Origin: a bacterium
GTDB taxonomy: Bacteria > Bacteroidota > Bacteroidia > Cytophagales > Thermonemataceae
Assembly: GCA_025362415.1 (NCBI GenBank)
Contig: JANYGM010000338.1
Span: 1-9,953 of the forward strand
Length of the DNA stretch: 9,953 bases
Direction: 5' to 3'
Shown here one piece after another: positions 6,429 through 9,953 of this stretch. The position numbers were made by a program, and so were the translations under genes. The notes under the pieces are model-generated. The model worked only from the letters and a program-made list of their open reading frames with translations. It was not told the origin of the DNA and did no database searches. Position 1 is the stretch's first letter, and the number at the start of each line of letters is the position of its first letter.

Positions 6429-6995
6429 TTACTGATTTATTTGTGTGATTTTAAGTAGTTTTTCTAAAATTTCGCTGGCTATCTCAAAGTCTTGAATATT
6501 AGAAATAAGCATAATCTCTTCTTTATTAACAAGTAAAACGTATAAATCATAATGAAAATTTTGCTGATTATTTTGCTTGTTATCTTGCTTATTTTGTTGT
6601 TTATTATTTTTTTTGATAAGGAAAAATTCTTTAATATTTTGGTTGATAACTTTCGTTTTACCCAACCAAAAATAAGGTTTAAAAGTAATATTCATTACAA
6701 ATTGGTCAAAAATCATTTCTGTATGATTTTTCAGTCCACACCAGCTAATATACGTAATAGCCAAGCCAATTACTGTAAGAAAACTATTAAAAATATAAAA
6801 ACTTACTTCATTGCTCATTTTCAGAATAATAAGGTAAAACAAAACGCCACAAATACTACACCACAAAATACCTAAAATAAACAAAAACCTAAACAATGGA
6901 TTAAACCAACGCCTAGAAATAATAATAGCCGTATCTGTTTCACTAATCTCTGTATTAGCAGAAATAGGGAAATATATTTTTGGGTCTTTTGACAA
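6429..6995 (-). CDS. Two-helix membrane protein, possibly PH-like; TTG start
   Basis: This 188-residue protein has no firm family. A short polar N-terminus (1-32) ends in SRRWFNPLFR. Two membrane helices follow at about 34-58 and 66-88, and then a cytoplasmic beta-rich region (FDQFVMNITFKPYFWLGKTK, later YDLYVLLVNKEEIMLIS) ending in an amphipathic helix (168-184). Two adjacent helices followed by strands and a final helix recall bacterial PH-domain membrane proteins, but that is a guess. The soluble part is interrupted at 131-146 by NKQQ, NKQD, NKQN and NNQQN-type repeats. The start is a TTG at 6995: no ATG occurs between the upstream in-frame stop (7026-7028) and Met60, and starting at Met60 would remove the first helix. 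Confidence 0.6.
   Translation of the reverse strand: MSKDPKIYFPISANTEISETDTAIIISRRWFNPLFRFLFILGILWCSICGVLFYLIILKMSNEVSFYIFNSFLTVIGLAITYISWCGLKNHTEMIFDQFVMNITFKPYFWLGKTKVINQNIKEFFLIKKNNKQQNKQDNKQNNQQNFHYDLYVLLVNKEEIMLISNIQDFEIASEILEKLLKITQINQ
6558..6605 (-). repeat. 12-nt tandem repeat inside the two-helix protein gene
   Basis: Four in-frame 12-nt units encode NKQQ, NKQD, NKQN and NQQN (coding strand AATAAACAACAA, AATAAGCAAGAT, AACAAGCAAAAT, AATCAGCAAAAT). The block separates two predicted beta segments of the soluble domain. Its complement creates a spurious, very hydrophobic plus-strand frame. Confidence 0.75.
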
Positions 6996-7034
6996 AATAA
7001 TATATTTAAAAAGTTTTTTATTAGGTTAGTACAT

Positions 7035-7069
7035 TTTGATGTAAAATTAGTTTTTTTTTCCTTAATTTG
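7035..7069 (+). promoter_or_regulatory. Possible hisC promoter
   Basis: TTTG (7035-7038) and TTAATTTG (7062-7069) resemble the Bacteroidota boxes, but the spacing of 23 bp is long and one base of the downstream box is off. It would give a leader of about 45 nt. This is only a weak candidate. Confidence 0.3.
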
Positions 7070-7121
7070 CGCAAAAATTTAAAAGATAATCCTACTTAAT
7101 ATACCAGTTTCACAAAAAATT

Positions 7122-8219
7122 ATGTTTGATATTATAAAACTTTTGCGCCCTCACCTGCGACAAATCAACTCTTATTCTTCTGCAAGAGATGAATATACAG
7201 GAAAAGTTGGTATTTTCCTTGATGCTAACGAAAATACCATTACAACAAATAATTTTAATAGATACCCAGACCCACATCAGCACGCTGTCAAAACACTTAT
7301 TGCAGGTATTAAAAATGTAACTATTGATAATGTTTTTCTTGGAAATGGTAGTGATGAAGCCATAGACTTGCTAATTAGGGCATTTTGTGAGCCAAAAAAC
7401 AATCAAAATGACAATCAAAATGATAATAAAAGTGATAATAAAAATGATAATAAAAGTGATAATATTTTATTGATGCCTCCCACGTATGGTATGTACGAAG
7501 TAAGTGCAAATATCAATAATATTGCCGTTATTTCTGTAAATCTTACATCAGATTTTCAGCTGGATTTGGATAATATTTTCAAAAATATTAACGCAAATAC
7601 CAAAATGATTTTTATTTGTTCTCCTAATAATCCCTCTGGAAACTTGCTTAAACGAGAAGAAATCAATCTTATTTTAGAGAAATTTAGTGGAATTGTGGTC
7701 ATAGACGAGGCTTATGCAGATTTTTCTTCAGAAACCAGCTTTGTAAATGAACTAGAAAAATATCCTAATTTGGTGGTTTTGCAAACACTTTCCAAAGCGT
7801 GGGGACTTGCTAATTTGCGTTTGGGAATGGCATTTGCAAGCAAAGAAATCATACAAATTTTGAATAAAATAAAGCCTCCTTACAACATCAATGGCGTTAC
7901 GCAACAACTTGTAGCAGAGAGTTTGGCACAAGAAAATCAGAAAAATGAAATGGTCAAACAAATTATTTTTCAACGTAGTATTTTACAAGAAAAACTAAAA
8001 AATATCAATTTTATTACCAAAATTTATCCTTCTGATGCTAATTTTTTGCTTGTGAAGATGGATAATGCGCAAGAAATTTTTGATAAATTATTATTAGAAA
8101 AAATAATTGTCAGAAATAGAGCAAAAGTTGTTTTATGTGATAACTGTTTGAGAATCACCGTTGGAACGCAAGAAGAAAATGAAAAATTACTTTTGGCTTT
8201 GCAAAATTTTGAAAAATAA
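7122..8219 (+). CDS. hisC: Histidinol-phosphate aminotransferase
   Basis: This 365-residue cytoplasmic PLP enzyme converts imidazole-acetol phosphate and glutamate to histidinol phosphate in histidine synthesis. It is a class-II (HisC-type) aminotransferase. Visible motifs are NENT (36-39), GNGSDEAID (74-82), PPTYGMY (119-125), SPNNPSG (167-173), DEAYADF (195-201) and SKAWGLANLRLG (224-235), with Lys225 as the PLP lysine; LRITVGT (343-349) supplies the substrate-carboxylate arginine Arg344. The length is slightly above normal because of an Asn/Asp/Lys/Gln-rich insert at 92-114, between the helix after GSDEAID and the strand ILLMPPTYG. This is normally a short loop, so activity is probably kept. 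No other his genes are in view; it lies 118 bp before murF-alr. A role with other aromatic or imidazole substrates cannot be excluded. Confidence 0.92.
   Translation: MFDIIKLLRPHLRQINSYSSARDEYTGKVGIFLDANENTITTNNFNRYPDPHQHAVKTLIAGIKNVTIDNVFLGNGSDEAIDLLIRAFCEPKNNQNDNQNDNKSDNKNDNKSDNILLMPPTYGMYEVSANINNIAVISVNLTSDFQLDLDNIFKNINANTKMIFICSPNNPSGNLLKREEINLILEKFSGIVVIDEAYADFSSETSFVNELEKYPNLVVLQTLSKAWGLANLRLGMAFASKEIIQILNKIKPPYNINGVTQQLVAESLAQENQKNEMVKQIIFQRSILQEKLKNINFITKIYPSDANFLLVKMDNAQEIFDKLLLEKIIVRNRAKVVLCDNCLRITVGTQEENEKLLLALQNFEK
7401..7460 (+). repeat. 12-nt tandem repeat inside hisC
   Basis: Five in-frame 12-nt units encode NQND, NQND, NKSD, NKND and NKSD. At DNA level, units 1 and 2 differ by one base and units 3 and 5 are identical (AATAAAAGTGAT), which suggests recent duplication. 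It is the longest of the four 12-nt repeat blocks in this window. Confidence 0.85.
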
Positions 8220-8232
8220 GCAACTTATTTCC

Positions 8233-8328
8233 ATTACGAATAAAATTAAATAATCTAATCTTTTTGTTTTATAATAACTTAATAATCAAAGTTTTACATT
8301 CGTAATTTCTCATTTTTAATTCGTAATT
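8233..8328. repeat. Repeated ATTCGTAATT motif before murF-alr
   Basis: ATTCGTAATT occurs twice as direct copies (8298-8307 and 8319-8328, 21 bp apart), and its 9-nt core occurs inverted as ATTACGAAT at 8233-8241. The second copy ends 9 nt before the murF-alr start. A regulator-binding site is possible. A dispersed intergenic repeat of AT-rich Bacteroidota genomes is at least as likely. The 118-bp gap shows no clear hisC terminator or strong promoter. Confidence 0.4.
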
Positions 8329-8337
8329 GACCCAAAA

Positions 8338-9953
8338 ATGCTTATTTCACAAATAGACAAAATCCTAAAAAGCCCTAAAAACCACGTTTGGAACACAAAA
8401 ACAAACATTTTAGCGTTGTGCATAGATAGCCGCAAACTTAATGAGCCTGCCAATACACTTTTTTTTGCTATTAAAGGTAAAAACCACGACAGTCATCAGT
8501 TTTTAGAGGATTTGTACGAAAAAGGAGTGCGAAATTTCGTTGTGGAAGTGTCGCAAACAGTGCGTGCAAAACTTTTAACTCGTGAAAAATCACAAGAATG
8601 CAATATTTTTTACGTAAAAAACAGCATTGAAGCACTCCAAAAGGTGGTTATTTTTCATAGAAAACAGTTTGATAAAATTTCTGTTATTGGTATTACGGGC
8701 AGCAATGGCAAAACTATTGTCAAAGAGTGGCTGGCGCAATGTTTTGCTGATTTTTCTGTTGTGAAAAGCCCCAAAAGTTATAATTCTCAAATTGGTGTAC
8801 CGCTTTCTGTGGCAGAAATCAATAAAAAACACGAAATAGGCGTTTTTGAGGCAGGTATTTCACAAATAGGTGAAATGAAAAAATTGCAGAAAATTATCCT
8901 ACCCAACATTGGTATTCTCACTAATATTGGCTCTGCTCACGACGAAGGTTTTGAAAATAGGGCGCAAAAACTCCAAGAAAAACTACAATTATTTATAAAT
9001 TCTTCTATTGTTTTCTTTCCAAAACATCTTTTAAATGATTTTAAAGATGTTTTTGATGCCTTTAATGATAAATATAAAAGTACAATATTGGTTTTTTGGG
9101 ATTATGATTTAGAATTGGCTGGAACATCAAAAGAAATGCTTTTAATTGATGAAAAAACAGAAAATTATAACGAAAACTCCTATCATAATTGGCATATTTC
9201 TATCAATAAAAATCTTTTTCCTTTTAATGAAAACGACAAAACTTCTATAGAAAATGCGCTTGTTTGCGCTTGTGTGATGTATTTTTTTAATATTTCGCCT
9301 AAGAAAATAGCAGAAAAAATCAAAACACTTAAGCCTATTTCTATGCGTTTGGAGATAAAAAAAGGTCTTTTTGATTCTTACATTATTGACGACAGCTACA
9401 ATAATGATGTTGTAGGGCTTTCTATGGCACTTAATTTCTTGCAAAATCAACAACAAAAAACAGAAAAAGCACTTATTTTGTCGGACATTTTGGAAACGGG
9501 TCTGGACGACCAAAAAGCACTTTATAAGTCTGTAGCAGACATTATTGCACAAAAAAATATCACTCAATTTATAGGAATTGGAGAGAATATTAGCAAAAAT
9601 AAAGAAGTTTTTAATGAGGTTTTTGAAAATATTAAAAATACTACAAATATTGCTTTTTTTGAAGATACAGCAAGTTTTTTAAGAGAATTTGACTTGAAAA
9701 AAATTCAGAATCAAGTAGTTTTAATTAAGGGTGCAAGGAAATTTGCTTTTGAGAAAATTGTACAAAAAATGCAACAAAAAGCACACGGCACAATCTTAGA
9801 AATAAATCTTGATGCCCTTGCGCATAATCTTAACTTTTTTCGTCGTCAGATTAAGCCAAAAACTAAGATTATGGTAATGGTGAAGGCTTTTGCTTATGGG
9901 AGTGGGAGCGCAGAAGTCGCTAATTTGTTGCAATTTCATAGAGTTGATTATTT
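8338..9953 (+). CDS. MurF–alanine racemase fusion, 3' end cut by the window
   Basis: 538 residues are visible with no stop; such fusions usually run to about 800. The MurF part ligates D-Ala-D-Ala to UDP-MurNAc-tripeptide using ATP; the C-terminal part is a PLP racemase making D-Ala from L-Ala. Together they couple production of the D-alanine precursor to its use in cytoplasmic peptidoglycan synthesis. MurF signs are: DSR (30-32) in the UDP-substrate domain, the ATP loop TGSNGKT (120-126), YNSQIGVP (148-155), TNIGSAHDEGFEN (195-207), ENALVC (305-310), SMRLE (335-339), DDSYNND (351-357) and KGAR (464-467). The racemase begins near His483, with Lys516 in VMVKAFAYGSG as the PLP lysine. The fusion is known in Bacteroidota. 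The ATG at 8338 follows an A-rich leader. Confidence 0.93.
   Translation, partial: MLISQIDKILKSPKNHVWNTKTNILALCIDSRKLNEPANTLFFAIKGKNHDSHQFLEDLYEKGVRNFVVEVSQTVRAKLLTREKSQECNIFYVKNSIEALQKVVIFHRKQFDKISVIGITGSNGKTIVKEWLAQCFADFSVVKSPKSYNSQIGVPLSVAEINKKHEIGVFEAGISQIGEMKKLQKIILPNIGILTNIGSAHDEGFENRAQKLQEKLQLFINSSIVFFPKHLLNDFKDVFDAFNDKYKSTILVFWDYDLELAGTSKEMLLIDEKTENYNENSYHNWHISINKNLFPFNENDKTSIENALVCACVMYFFNISPKKIAEKIKTLKPISMRLEIKKGLFDSYIIDDSYNNDVVGLSMALNFLQNQQQKTEKALILSDILETGLDDQKALYKSVADIIAQKNITQFIGIGENISKNKEVFNEVFENIKNTTNIAFFEDTASFLREFDLKKIQNQVVLIKGARKFAFEKIVQKMQQKAHGTILEINLDALAHNLNFFRRQIKPKTKIMVMVKAFAYGSGSAEVANLLQFHRVDY

Noticed and set aside
6552..6875. Plus-strand frame starting with a run of Leu/Ile that looks like a membrane helix
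   Set aside because: The hydrophobic run is the complement of the NKQ repeat in the minus-strand gene; repeat composition alone creates it.
9142..9567. Minus-strand frame opposite murF-alr
   Set aside because: It is antisense to continuous MurF motifs and its translation is rich in Phe, Lys and Cys, typical of shadow frames.
1..9953. A dedicated defence, secretion or biosynthetic system
   Set aside because: The genes are mostly independently transcribed housekeeping or envelope genes; none encodes a nuclease, toxin, phage, transposase or recognisable multi-gene module.

Overview
The window is about one-third GC and looks like chromosomal DNA of a Bacteroidota bacterium, possibly a Cytophagales-type lineage (inference). 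The supporting signs are: a MurF–alanine racemase fusion; signal peptides ending in 'AQ'; start codons preceded by A-rich stretches rather than Shine-Dalgarno sites; and two promoters of the Bacteroidota TTTG / TAnnTTTG type. I see no phage, defence, CRISPR or secretion-system locus, and no tRNA or rRNA gene.

Layout. Positions 1-320 hold no gene but are rich in repeats: a short palindrome, a roughly 116-bp element with terminal inverted repeats and an apparent 8-bp target duplication, and a third, diverged copy of the same repeat arm. Six genes then lie on the minus strand: an HSL-type esterase (321-1265), an outer-membrane beta-barrel protein (1327-2169), a secreted protein of unknown function (2335-3879), the protease SppA (4162-5943), a 63-residue putative membrane protein (6115-6306), and a two-helix membrane protein with a TTG start (6429-6995). 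After a divergent intergenic region, hisC (7122-8219) and the start of a murF-alr fusion (8338 to the window end) lie on the plus strand. Most minus-strand genes look like separate transcription units, because a hairpin follows the 3' end of four of them and two have recognisable promoters of their own.

The genes do not form one pathway: they cover cell-envelope upkeep (SppA, beta-barrel, MurF-Alr), histidine biosynthesis (HisC), a hydrolase, and three proteins of unknown role. The least expected feature is shared across them. Four of the eight genes carry an in-frame tandem repeat whose unit is exactly 12 nt (four residues), with different unit sequences: the esterase, the 63-residue protein, the two-helix protein and HisC. 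This points to a local or genome-wide process that produces 12-nt tandem duplications. It is the best candidate here for something undescribed, although it is not a dedicated 'system' in the usual sense.
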